NCBI GenBank assembly: GCA_035650075.1
Contig: DASRII010000216.1
Location: 1 to 64,000, forward strand
From: DASSUC01 sp035650075
GTDB taxonomy: Bacteria; Actinomycetota; Actinomycetes; Mycobacteriales; Micromonosporaceae
Length of the DNA stretch: 64,000 nucleotides
Reading direction: 5' to 3'
The notes below the pieces were generated by a model. It was not told where the DNA came from, searched no databases, and saw only the letters and a program-made list of their open reading frames with translations. Position 1 is the stretch's first letter. Each line of letters starts with the position of its first letter. Positions 26,601 through 34,830 of the stretch are shown here, piece after piece. The position numbers and the translations under genes were made by a program.

Positions 26601-29600
26601 ACCCCGGCGTACCGGTGCAGGATCCGTACGCCGGCACGGTCCGGCCCGACGGCACCAACGGCGGCAGCTTGAACCGCGCCCTGGCCGACGCTCCCCAGGA
26701 CAACGGCGGCACGTCGCCGCCGACCTGCCCGGCGAACGCCTACTGCCCGAGCGTGACCGTCACCAACAACAGCGGCGTCACCTGGACGGGCAGCACCGCG
26801 CAGGTGTGGTACCGGTGGTACGCGGTCAACGGCGCCATCATGTTCGAGGGCAAGTCCGGCACGGCGTTCCCGGCGACGTTCGCCAACGGCGCCAGCCAGG
26901 CGTTCCCGCTGACGATCTACCCGCCGGCATTGCCAGCCGGTGTGCAGCAGGGCACGTACCGGCTGCGCATCGACGTGCGAGACCCGGCGACCAACACGTG
27001 GTTCGCCGCGAAGGGCAACGCGGCGGTCGACAACCCGATCATCGTGGCCAAGAACCTGTCCACGAAGCTGGGGTTGGAGAAGTTCCACCAGTACGAGGCC
27101 GAGGCGCTGGGCGCCGGCATGACCAGCCTGACCAACGTGGCCAACGGTGACATGCTGCTGCGTTGGACCCCGTTCATGGCGCCCGGCCGCGGCCTGGCCA
27201 CCATGGTCGATCTGACCTACAACTCGCTCGAGGACCACTCGAAGAGCCCGATCGGGGCCAACTTCTCGCTGTCCATGAGCGGACTGGCCCGCATCGGCGA
27301 GCCGATCGACATCCATCCCAACAAGGCCGACGAGATCTCCGGCCAGTCCAACAAGTGGGTCGAGTTCACCGATGGCGACGGCACGGTGCACCGGTTCACC
27401 GGCGTCACCGGCGGCGACGGCATCACCCGGTGGACCGAGCCGCCGGGCGTGAACCTGTACCTGCGGAGCCTGCCGGCGGGCGACCCGAAGGGCCGCTGGG
27501 CCTTCACGCGTCCGGACAAGGTGACGTTCTACTTCGACGTCGACGGTTTCCCGACGATGGTCGAGGACCGTAACGGCAACCGGATCACGTACACCCTGGA
27601 GAACACCCCACCGGGCGAGGACCCCGGCGGTCCCAAGAAGCGGATCACCGCGGTCACCGACGCTGGCGGGCGCGCGTTCCTCATCGACTACTGGTCGAAA
27701 GACGAGGCCAAGAAGGCCCACGTCCGCGGCAAGATCCAAACAATTACCGATCACTCCGGCAGCAGGCTCGACTTCGACTACTACGACGACGGCAACCTGC
27801 TGCGGATCACGCAGCGCGGCGGCACCAACGCCAACGGCACCTTCCTGCCGGACCGGTCGTTCGTGTTCACGTATATGACGTCCAACGGTGCGAACCCGGC
27901 GATCCCCAACCCGGCCGACCGGGTCAACCCCGAGCCGAAGACGTCCAACCAGTCCACGCTGATCTACAGCGTGCGCGATCCGCGCGGCACGGAGACGACG
28001 TACTCCTATTACCTGCCGCCGGACGGGCAGCAGCTGCGGTGGAAGCTGAAGTCCCGCACGAACCGGGCGGTCCAGACCACGAACTTCAGCTACGACCTGA
28101 CCAACCGGATCACCACGGTGACCGCACCGCTGTCGCGGGTCACGAAGTTCACGTACGACCTGACCGGCAAGGTCACCCGGATCGTCAACCCGCTGTTGCA
28201 GGCCACCGATGTCGAGTGGTCGGCCGACTTCAAGGTGACGAAGGTGACCGAGCCGACCACTAGGTTCTCCACCTTCACGTACAACGCCAACGGCTACCTG
28301 ACCAGCCGCACGAACCAGGCCGGGGAGAAGACCGACCTGACGTACCTGGATCAGCCGGTGGACGCCAACGACACCGGCAACCACCTGAGCCTGCTGGCCA
28401 CCGTGACCCGGCCGAAGGGCGTGGTGACCACCACCGATCCCAACGACTTCATCTGGCGGTACACGTACGACAGTGCCGGCAACATCGATACCGTGACCGA
28501 CCCGACCGGGGCCGTCACCAACTACGACGTCAACCTCGCGGGCTCGGCCAACCCCGGCACGATCTCCGCGATCCGCGACGCCAACGGCAACCCACCCACA
28601 ACGTTCCCGGCGTACGACCCCTCGGGGCAGCCGACCCAGATCGTGGACTCGCTCGGCCTGGTCACCCGGATCGGGTACGACGTCGACGGGATGGTCCGGT
28701 GGATCCAGGACCCGAACCATGCCGCCGCCACGGGCTCCGACGAGCGGGCGTACAAGATGTTCTTCGACTACGACTCGTTCCACCGGATGGGTCGGCAGAG
28801 TGCGCCGAAGTCGACCAGCACCGATCGGGGGAACCTGCTCTGGTCCGGTGCGACGTTCGACGCCAACGACAACGTCGTGCGCGCGATGGGGCCGCACTTC
28901 GGTCCGATCTCCGGGGATCCGGAGAACGGACCGGTCGTCAGCACGACCTTCGACACCATGGACCGCTCGGTGCTGGTGACCAACCCGGATACCAGTGTCG
29001 ACCCGGCCGGGGAGCGGACCAGCTCCACGTACGACGCCGCGGGACGGCCCATCAAGCTGACCCGACCCAAGGGCGTCATGTCATCCACTGTGGACGACCA
29101 CACGCTCGTGTACACGTACGACGCGCTGGACCGGCTACTGCGCACCACTCAGTACGGCGCGAGCACCGCGCCCGCCGACACTCGCAACACCCATGCGTGC
29201 TATGACGTCGCCGGCGACATCCGGTCGGTCACGTCACCGCGGGCCGGCCTGGCGTCGGTGACCTGCCCGGGTAACGGACCGGCCACCGCGGCGTTCACTG
29301 CGACGTACACCTACGACAACGCCCACCGGCTCGTCAACCGCCGCGACCCGCTCAACCACGAGACCCGCATCGGTTACGACCTCAACAGCAACCCGATCAA
29401 CCAAGAGGTGGACATCGCGACCGGCCGCGCCACGCGGACCGAGGTCGAGTACGACATGCGGGACGCTCCGGTGCTGACGCGGCAGCGGCTCGACGGAGCG
29501 ACCTCCCGCAACGTGACGACACGTTTCGTGTACGACGCGAACGGCAACCGGACGCGAGTCATCTCCCCGCGTGCCTCGGATGCCGGCGGCGCCGGCCCGT

Positions 29601-32431
29601 ACGTCCACTACGTGACCGAGCTGGCGTACGACGCGCTCAACCGGCTGACCCGGACCACCCTGCCGTTCAACGCGCAGGACGGCACCGAGCGGCAATACAT
29701 CCACAACTCCTACGACGCCAACGGCAACGTGCTGTGGACCAGCCTGCCGGTCACGTCGTCCAGCGCCGCGGCCGTCGGCGATACGGCCCGCACGGTCATG
29801 ACGCACTTCGACCCGGGCTGGATCCGTACCTCGGATGAACCGACCACACCGAAGGTCCACTTCGACTACACGGCGTTGGGCCAGCAGGCCGAGCGCATCC
29901 CGGAGCTCGCCAGCGCGCCCGGTCAGCTCGACAACAGCCAACGCATGACATGGGAGTACTTCGTCGACGGCATGCTGTCGGTCCGCAGCGACCAGGGCGG
30001 ACAGAAGAGCACCTACGAGTACGACGCGCACAACCTGATCACCGAGGCCACCGACGCCGATGGTGTCACCAACCCCAACGAGAAGGCGATCGATCTACAG
30101 GCCAGCTACACCGGCTTCGACGAGACGGCCAAGAGCCGGTTCCGGCGGCAGGGTGAGACGGTCTGGACATTCTCCGACTACACCTACGACGCCAACGGCA
30201 ACACGACCATTCGCCGGGAGAACGGTCAGGAGAACGATGCCGGCACGCAGACCAAGGCACCGCGCCGGCACGAGCTGACGTACGACGCGTCGGACTGGCT
30301 CGCCACCCAGCTCGACCTGGGCATCGACTCCGCGTGCAAGGACGACCAGCGCACCGTCAACACGTTCTGGAGCACGGGCTGGGAGAAACAGCGGGACAGC
30401 TACCGGGCCGGTACCGGGTGCAGCTCCGATCCGACCACCTGGCCGAAGAAGCAGACCACGACCTGGACCCAGTTCGACAACGGGCTGCTCCGCCTGATGG
30501 AGACCCGCAACGGAGCCGGCACGCTCACCGAGTCACACGACGTCGGGTATGTGGACTCCGCCGGCATCTTCGTCAACGGCAACCGCACCAAGGACCGTTA
30601 CGTGCTCCAGCGGGGCGAAGGCAGCACGGCAACCACCTGCCTCGCGAGTGCACCGTGCGACGCCGTCTGGCAGTACGACGCGCGGGACCGGCTGCTCAGC
30701 CACCAGCAACGGGCCGGCGTCACCAACACCTACGCGCTGGACCAACCGGCCCAGCTCCTCGCTGACCTGACCGTCCGTGCCGGCAACGTCACCACGGAGA
30801 CCAAGGGTGGGGTCACCACGACCCGCAAGTACCAAGCCAACCAACTCAAGGAGCAGACCACCGGCAGTACCACGCTGAAGTACTGGTACGACCCGCTGGG
30901 CAACCTGGACTGCGTGACGCAGGCGGCGGGCTCGGCGGCCAACTGCTCGCCGCAGGAAGGCAGCGCCTCCAGCAACCTCGTCACCGACTACGCGTACGAC
31001 TACCTCAGCCGCCTGACTGGCACCCGCCAGTTCGCCGGCGGCGCGAACAGCACCGACACGGCCGACTACACCTACGACGCGCTCGATCGCACGGTGACCG
31101 AGGTCGAGAACCACACCGGTACCGACAAGGACCGCTCCACCGCCTTTACCCACCAGGGCCTCACCAACCTGGTCACCGAGGAGAAGCAGACCGGCGGGAC
31201 CAGCCCGAAGACCAAGACGTTCTCGTACGACGCGTACGGCCACCGGATCGGGATGACCGATACGAACAACATCACCGGTGCGGTGGACACGTACACGTAC
31301 GGGCAGGACGTACACGGGTCGGTCTCCCAGCTGATCACCGATGCCGGGACGGTGAAGGCGTCGTACGGATACGACGCCTACGGCGCCGCCGACGCGCCGG
31401 CCACCGATCCTCAGGCGTTGACCCGCGGCGACCAGGACAACCAGGCGCCAATCAACCCGTACCGCTATTCCGGCAAGCGGATCGACTCCGGCCAGGCCAC
31501 CTCGGCGACCTCAACGGCCGGCTACGACATGGGTGTCCGCCGGTACGGCCCGGACATCGGCCGGTTCCTCCAGCAGGACATCTTCGCCGGTGCCCTGGCC
31601 GACCTCGGTCTCGCGCTCGACCCGCTCACCCAGAACCGGTATGCGCTGGCCGGCGGCAATCCGATCAGCTTCGTCGAGGTCGACGGGCACCGGGTGATCG
31701 CCGACGGCGGCGGCGGCTCGGCGGATTGCGCCAACGTCAGCTGCGAAGCGGGCTATGTACCCACGCTGGTGAGACCACCAACCTGGGTTCCAGGCACGCA
31801 GCCGCGGCCGTTCATCCCGCGGCCGCCGATCGCCCCGCCGGCACCACCGGCTATCCCCAAGTGGACCAGAGGGCTGGGGCTTGCGGGCGCGCTACTGATG
31901 GTGCTTTCGCTGAGCGGCGACACCGCTCCGGATCCGCGCTATGTCACCGACACCGAGATCACCGACAGGGAACGCGGATGCGCGGGCCGGACGAACTCGC
32001 TGTCCCAGATCGAGTACCTGCCGGTGGACAAGCACGACCGGGCGCGGGGTGCCTTCGCCTGCCTGGCTCCCGGCCCTGCCAGCTCGACGATCGACGAGCG
32101 GAGGTCGAACCTGCCCAGCCGCTATCCGCCGGGGCACATCGTGGGCACTACCGAGGTCGGCCATCTCGTCGCCCGCCAGTTCGGCGGCGACGTCGAGCCG
32201 CACAATCTCGTCGCGATGTACAAGCCGACCAACGACGCCATGCAAGGGGTGGAGAACATCGTGAGGGGCCGCCTGAACCGCGGCGAACGGGTCTTCTACG
32301 CGGCGATCCCGCGGTACTCCGAGACCAGCTCGCCGGACTTCGATCCGAATGCGGCCCGGCCGTACCAGATCGACATATTCATCAATAGCGAAAGCGGTTT
32401 CATCTATATACCAGTGCCTAATCTTCCGTAA
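23654..32431 (+). CDS. Secreted Rhs/YD-repeat polymorphic toxin with C-terminal nuclease-like module
   Basis: A 2925-residue exported protein. A signal-like segment lies near residues 12-40. Two DNRLRE-type domains follow (about 280-455 and 555-755, each with YRxALxFDL), then two bacterial Ig-like domains (about 762-850 and 854-950). YD/RHS repeats run from roughly 1295 to 2580. The Rhs core (about 2600-2680) includes MGVRRYGPDIGRFLQQD and NRYALAGGNPISFVEVDGH and marks the toxin boundary. The variable tail has a Pro-rich linker, a hydrophobic segment near 2745 and a nuclease-like module with VGHLVARQFGG (His2837) and EPHNLVAMYKPTND, resembling DNA/RNA non-specific endonucleases of the NS_2 type. 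The Rhs shell normally encloses such a toxin. GTG 23654 follows GGGGG; ATG 23687 is an alternative start. A SUKH gene follows directly. Confidence 0.9.
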   Translation: MAPQWLRSRSFMSNARRIVAAATVLVLGFALVSSTAPAGRGESGGGTDAAPRVGELQERRTAASATRRNRDGSMTTTVYAEPVHYRAADGSWQPIDATLHATNQGGYAWRSGANAYEVLFKPTAGTGFAQFRLGGRTLRLDAEGARDGGTATVDGSQITYPAAYPRTDLRYQVGATGVRKVLDLAGPESPASYSFRLSAVDGKRPLSAQRRPDGSYVVSTDPAFVLAAPAVWEADDTALAAEAKPALRVEQSGRDLVATLSLDQAWLHAPGRRFPVHLDPSITIEPDVRHATYKTVSGTTPVSLTDIYVGSDATSTYRAALQFDLGAVPTGAVVSSAQFGLYYTGPCLFAGPPSKPCSNDHLMDVHRLTSAWTESSTFNQLTFDSTAAGSYTLVSGASAGYMTWPVTSLVSAWVNGTQANFGLLVKRRTESLGSNGPKSTLVDSPGFRPKLDVTYTQTGPYLRPPATLHANGAELSWTPSATGSSSGGYEVHRSATPSFTPDPTTLIAAIGDRSVTAYRDVTAAAGQAFTYRIKDVSDGTVSVARTVTLPAAGLATKVLQPGPADGRMTELQESTFASFANFGGAIVSKVGSREAGDFTDTYRTALAFDLRDIPPSATISSATVALWRRYGAGPGMTVAAHRITRPWREGTRIDNLAEADGANWFSSDAGQNWTTVGGDFDPTAVASVTIPNANSGWDTFPVTALVQSWVSGTAPNHGLLFKGNDFASAAYATYASDDYTGSPNLRPMLTVSYQDGSAAVGPQVSLAAPGPGAVVGGSVPLSATAGDDRRVEQVEFFVNGSPVGVDNTAPFAVTWNSVPGGNGVRSVTLRATDDAGNVTSTAAAPVSITVDNTALPSGGLTSPVAGATVGGDVTVSATATDDVGVASVAFLVDGVRVSDPDTTAPYSVTWKTLDPLALALAANGSHDISAVVTDTSGQQTTTAVRTVTVNNMGASPYKVGFALNDPATTVDDVFPSVVAENTNPGVPVQDPYAGTVRPDGTNGGSLNRALADAPQDNGGTSPPTCPANAYCPSVTVTNNSGVTWTGSTAQVWYRWYAVNGAIMFEGKSGTAFPATFANGASQAFPLTIYPPALPAGVQQGTYRLRIDVRDPATNTWFAAKGNAAVDNPIIVAKNLSTKLGLEKFHQYEAEALGAGMTSLTNVANGDMLLRWTPFMAPGRGLATMVDLTYNSLEDHSKSPIGANFSLSMSGLARIGEPIDIHPNKADEISGQSNKWVEFTDGDGTVHRFTGVTGGDGITRWTEPPGVNLYLRSLPAGDPKGRWAFTRPDKVTFYFDVDGFPTMVEDRNGNRITYTLENTPPGEDPGGPKKRITAVTDAGGRAFLIDYWSKDEAKKAHVRGKIQTITDHSGSRLDFDYYDDGNLLRITQRGGTNANGTFLPDRSFVFTYMTSNGANPAIPNPADRVNPEPKTSNQSTLIYSVRDPRGTETTYSYYLPPDGQQLRWKLKSRTNRAVQTTNFSYDLTNRITTVTAPLSRVTKFTYDLTGKVTRIVNPLLQATDVEWSADFKVTKVTEPTTRFSTFTYNANGYLTSRTNQAGEKTDLTYLDQPVDANDTGNHLSLLATVTRPKGVVTTTDPNDFIWRYTYDSAGNIDTVTDPTGAVTNYDVNLAGSANPGTISAIRDANGNPPTTFPAYDPSGQPTQIVDSLGLVTRIGYDVDGMVRWIQDPNHAAATGSDERAYKMFFDYDSFHRMGRQSAPKSTSTDRGNLLWSGATFDANDNVVRAMGPHFGPISGDPENGPVVSTTFDTMDRSVLVTNPDTSVDPAGERTSSTYDAAGRPIKLTRPKGVMSSTVDDHTLVYTYDALDRLLRTTQYGASTAPADTRNTHACYDVAGDIRSVTSPRAGLASVTCPGNGPATAAFTATYTYDNAHRLVNRRDPLNHETRIGYDLNSNPINQEVDIATGRATRTEVEYDMRDAPVLTRQRLDGATSRNVTTRFVYDANGNRTRVISPRASDAGGAGPYVHYVTELAYDALNRLTRTTLPFNAQDGTERQYIHNSYDANGNVLWTSLPVTSSSAAAVGDTARTVMTHFDPGWIRTSDEPTTPKVHFDYTALGQQAERIPELASAPGQLDNSQRMTWEYFVDGMLSVRSDQGGQKSTYEYDAHNLITEATDADGVTNPNEKAIDLQASYTGFDETAKSRFRRQGETVWTFSDYTYDANGNTTIRRENGQENDAGTQTKAPRRHELTYDASDWLATQLDLGIDSACKDDQRTVNTFWSTGWEKQRDSYRAGTGCSSDPTTWPKKQTTTWTQFDNGLLRLMETRNGAGTLTESHDVGYVDSAGIFVNGNRTKDRYVLQRGEGSTATTCLASAPCDAVWQYDARDRLLSHQQRAGVTNTYALDQPAQLLADLTVRAGNVTTETKGGVTTTRKYQANQLKEQTTGSTTLKYWYDPLGNLDCVTQAAGSAANCSPQEGSASSNLVTDYAYDYLSRLTGTRQFAGGANSTDTADYTYDALDRTVTEVENHTGTDKDRSTAFTHQGLTNLVTEEKQTGGTSPKTKTFSYDAYGHRIGMTDTNNITGAVDTYTYGQDVHGSVSQLITDAGTVKASYGYDAYGAADAPATDPQALTRGDQDNQAPINPYRYSGKRIDSGQATSATSTAGYDMGVRRYGPDIGRFLQQDIFAGALADLGLALDPLTQNRYALAGGNPISFVEVDGHRVIADGGGGSADCANVSCEAGYVPTLVRPPTWVPGTQPRPFIPRPPIAPPAPPAIPKWTRGLGLAGALLMVLSLSGDTAPDPRYVTDTEITDRERGCAGRTNSLSQIEYLPVDKHDRARGAFACLAPGPASSTIDERRSNLPSRYPPGHIVGTTEVGHLVARQFGGDVEPHNLVAMYKPTNDAMQGVENIVRGRLNRGERVFYAAIPRYSETSSPDFDPNAARPYQIDIFINSESGFIYIPVPNLP

Positions 32432-32446
32432 CAGTGCGCAACGGGG

Positions 32447-32482
32447 CCTGCCCGCCGGAGTCGGTAGGATTCGGCGGGCAGG
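32447..32482 (+). terminator. Hairpin between toxin and immunity genes
   Basis: CCTGCCCGCCG (32447-32457) pairs perfectly with 32472-32482 across a 14-base loop, and the stem can lengthen past a bulge to ACGG/CCGT. It lies 16 bp after the toxin stop and just before the AGGAGG of the immunity gene. It could end the long transcript, or partly attenuate it. Confidence 0.6.
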
Positions 32483-32506
32483 GCCGTGAGAGGAGGTCGG
32501 TCGGCT

Positions 32507-33559
32507 ATGGAGAACCCCTTGGGGTGTGTCGAGCGCCTGGCCGAGCTCATCGGCTCGGTCCAGCGGGTGACCGAGGAATACGACTGGCCGGCGATCGAGG
32601 GCTCGTTGGGCGGCCTGTCGCTGCCAAGGGACTACAAGGCGTTCGTGGAGACGTTTCCGCCTCACTGGATCCGCGAGCGGATCCGCGTCACCCGCCCTGG
32701 TGATGTCGACCACCCGAAGACCGACTACCTGGGGTTCTACGCGCAGCACCTGGAGGAGCTGCGGCACAAGGGGTGCCCGTACCCCGTCTTCCCGGAGCCG
32801 GCGGGAGTGCTGCCGTGGGGTCGGGGTGCGAACCGCGAGCTCTACTTCTGGCGTACCGACGGCGACGACCCGGACGCGTGGACAGTCGTCTGGTGTGACG
32901 CCGATGGACAGGAGTGGCGGACCTTCCCAGGCACGATGTGCGAGTTCCTCAGCGCCGTCGTCACGGGGGAGGTGGAGGTACCCGCGCCTCCGCCGGAAGT
33001 CCCCGCGCTCCGCCCGGCGCGGTGGGGCGAGAAGATGCCGGAGAACGAGTTCGAGGAGCTGGCCCGCGTCCTCGGTACGGCGTATCCGCGGCCGGCCAAG
33101 CCCGACTGGGCGGCCTTCGAGGACGAAGTCGGCTTGGTGTTCCCCGCGGACTACCGCGAGTTCATCGACCGGTACGGCGTGGGCGTCTTCTGCGACATCC
33201 GTATCGCCGGGCCGGACCCGTGCCCGGAGTTCGACCTGCGTTTCCTGCTGCGCCAGCAGATCGAGCAGGCGCAGTCGTCACCACGAGCGCGGCTGGCATT
33301 CGGCAACGCGAACCGCGCCATCTTCGCGTGGGGCGAAACCCTCGGCGGCTGGCTCTGCGGTTGGGGCGCTACCGGCCCGGACTCCGCGACCTGGGGTACC
33401 GTCACCGTCACGCCGACCTTTGTGCCCGCGTTCACCGACGAGCTCTCGTTCAGCACCTTTCTCCTGCACTACAGCGGTCACCGCGATCAGCTCAACGTCT
33501 TCTTCGCCCGTGAGCCGTGGCCCGGTGGACCTACGTTCCAGCCGCACGGGCACGAGTAG
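32507..33559 (+). CDS. Tandem SUKH (SMI1/KNR4) domain protein, likely immunity factor
   Basis: A 350-residue soluble protein with two copies of the SUKH fold signature. The first is DWPAIEGSLG..LSLPRDYKAFVETF (residues 26-50) and the second is DWAAFEDEVGLVFPADYREFIDRYG (200-224). Each is followed by a beta-rich domain with aromatic motifs, and a Pro-rich linker (about 158-172) joins them. SUKH proteins are known immunity proteins for nuclease-type polymorphic toxins. The position 75 bp after a Rhs toxin with a nuclease-like tail supports that role. The ATG at 32507 follows AGGAGG by 10 bp; a GTG at 32486 would add seven residues. Confidence 0.82.
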   Translation: MENPLGCVERLAELIGSVQRVTEEYDWPAIEGSLGGLSLPRDYKAFVETFPPHWIRERIRVTRPGDVDHPKTDYLGFYAQHLEELRHKGCPYPVFPEPAGVLPWGRGANRELYFWRTDGDDPDAWTVVWCDADGQEWRTFPGTMCEFLSAVVTGEVEVPAPPPEVPALRPARWGEKMPENEFEELARVLGTAYPRPAKPDWAAFEDEVGLVFPADYREFIDRYGVGVFCDIRIAGPDPCPEFDLRFLLRQQIEQAQSSPRARLAFGNANRAIFAWGETLGGWLCGWGATGPDSATWGTVTVTPTFVPAFTDELSFSTFLLHYSGHRDQLNVFFAREPWPGGPTFQPHGHE

Positions 33560-33637
33560 GGTGAACCGCCCCGCAGGTGCGTGCGTGAGTGAGGTTGTAC
33601 CAAGCACGGTGTATCTGGGGAGGCACTGGCAAACGAC

Positions 33638-34150
33638 GTGACGGACGACGAGGCCGAACTGCTCAGGGCGCTACACGCCGAACATGGCGATGCGCTTTAT
33701 GCGCATGCGGTGCGGTTGTGCGGCGGCGATCGGCAACGGGCCGAGGACCTCGTACAGGAGACGCTGCTACGCGCGTGGCGGCATCCAGAGGCGCTCGACC
33801 CCGATCGCGGTTCGGTTCGCGCCTGGCTGTTCACGACCGCCCGGCACCTCGCGATCGACGCGTGGCGCCGCCGGTCGGTACGGGTCAACGAGGTCGTCAC
33901 CGATGCGTTGCCGGAGCCGGCCGCCGAGGACGAGACGGACCGCGCCGTCGAGGCGTGGACGGTCGCCGAAGCGCTGGCTCGGCTCACCCCCGCCCACCGG
34001 GAAGTGCTCCTCGAGTGCTTCTACCGGGGACGGTCGGTAGCGGAGGCCGCCGTGCGGCTCGGGGTACCACCGGGCACGGTCAAGTCCCGTACGCATTACG
34101 CGTTGCGGTCGTTGCGGCTGGCGCTGGAGGAGTTGGGGGTGACGCGATGA
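33638..34150 (+). CDS. ECF sigma factor (SigL/SigK-like)
   Basis: A 170-residue sigma-70-type factor with only regions 2 and 4. Region 2 includes AEDLVQETLLRAWRHPEAL and SVRAWLFTTARHLAIDAWR; region 4 includes LTPAHREVLLECFYRGRS and GVPPGTVKSRTHYALRSLR. It overlaps the downstream zinc-finger anti-sigma gene by 4 bp, the standard arrangement for SigL/RslA-type pairs. The GTG at 33638 has GGGGAGG 14 bp upstream, a rather long spacing. Confidence 0.92.
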   Translation: MTDDEAELLRALHAEHGDALYAHAVRLCGGDRQRAEDLVQETLLRAWRHPEALDPDRGSVRAWLFTTARHLAIDAWRRRSVRVNEVVTDALPEPAAEDETDRAVEAWTVAEALARLTPAHREVLLECFYRGRSVAEAAVRLGVPPGTVKSRTHYALRSLRLALEELGVTR

Positions 34151-34830
34151 GGTGCGAATACGCGACCGACGACGGCGCGTACGTCCTCGGCGCCCTGGCT
34201 CCGGCCGAGCGGGCCGATTTCCAGCGCCACCTGGCGGACTGCCCGGACTGCCGGGACGCCGTCGCCGAACTGGCCGTCCTACCGGGATTGCTGGGCCGGC
34301 TGGACGCGGCCACCGCCGAGCAGATCGCCCAGGCCGCCAACGGCAGCGAGGTACCGGGGCTACCCCGGCTGATCGCGGCCGCACAGGAGGACCGCCGGCG
34401 TGGCCGGATGCGTGGGCGGTGGCGGCTCGGCCTCGCCGCCGGAGTGGTGGCGCTCGCCTTCGTCGGCGGCGTGGTGGTCGAGAGCGATCTGCCGACATCA
34501 CCGGCGAACAACGTGGCCATGGTCCCGATGGCGGCGGTCGACGACCACAGCCCGGTGACCGCCGAGGTCGGGTTCATCCCGGACGCCGGCGGGACGCGGA
34601 TTTCGCTGCACTGCGCGTACCTGACCAGCGAGAACTACCACAAGCCGTGGACGTTCCGGCTGTTCGTGGTCGCCACCGACGGCGTCTCCGAGCAGGTCAC
34701 CTCATGGCATGCGGCACCCGGCGAAGAGCTGCAGATCGACACCACGACCCAGTACACGGTGACCGAGCTGGCCAGAGTCGAGCTACGCCTCGGCGACGGC
34801 ACCCTGCTGCTGGAACACAGCATGCCGTAG
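34147..34830 (+). CDS. Membrane anti-sigma factor with zinc finger
   Basis: A 227-residue protein. The N-terminal anti-sigma domain has the zinc-binding H-x3-C-x2-C motif FQRHLADCPDCRD near residue 28. A single transmembrane helix lies at about residues 97-117 (LGLAAGVVALAFVGGVVV). The extracytoplasmic domain is beta-rich and resembles the anti-sigma-K C-terminal region. It should hold the preceding ECF factor inactive until an extracytoplasmic signal releases it. The 3' end overlaps the convergent permease gene by 48 bp. Confidence 0.9.
   Translation: MRCEYATDDGAYVLGALAPAERADFQRHLADCPDCRDAVAELAVLPGLLGRLDAATAEQIAQAANGSEVPGLPRLIAAAQEDRRRGRMRGRWRLGLAAGVVALAFVGGVVVESDLPTSPANNVAMVPMAAVDDHSPVTAEVGFIPDAGGTRISLHCAYLTSENYHKPWTFRLFVVATDGVSEQVTSWHAAPGEELQIDTTTQYTVTELARVELRLGDGTLLLEHSMP

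Noticed and set aside
26216..28897. 893-residue frame antisense to the Rhs gene
   Set aside because: Low-complexity Val/Arg/Gly sequence with no recognisable domain, explained by codon bias of the Rhs gene.
23654..32431. Repeats in the Rhs gene considered as a DNA repeat or CRISPR array
   Set aside because: The periodicity is at protein level (YD motifs) with diverged DNA; there are no uniform repeats and spacers.
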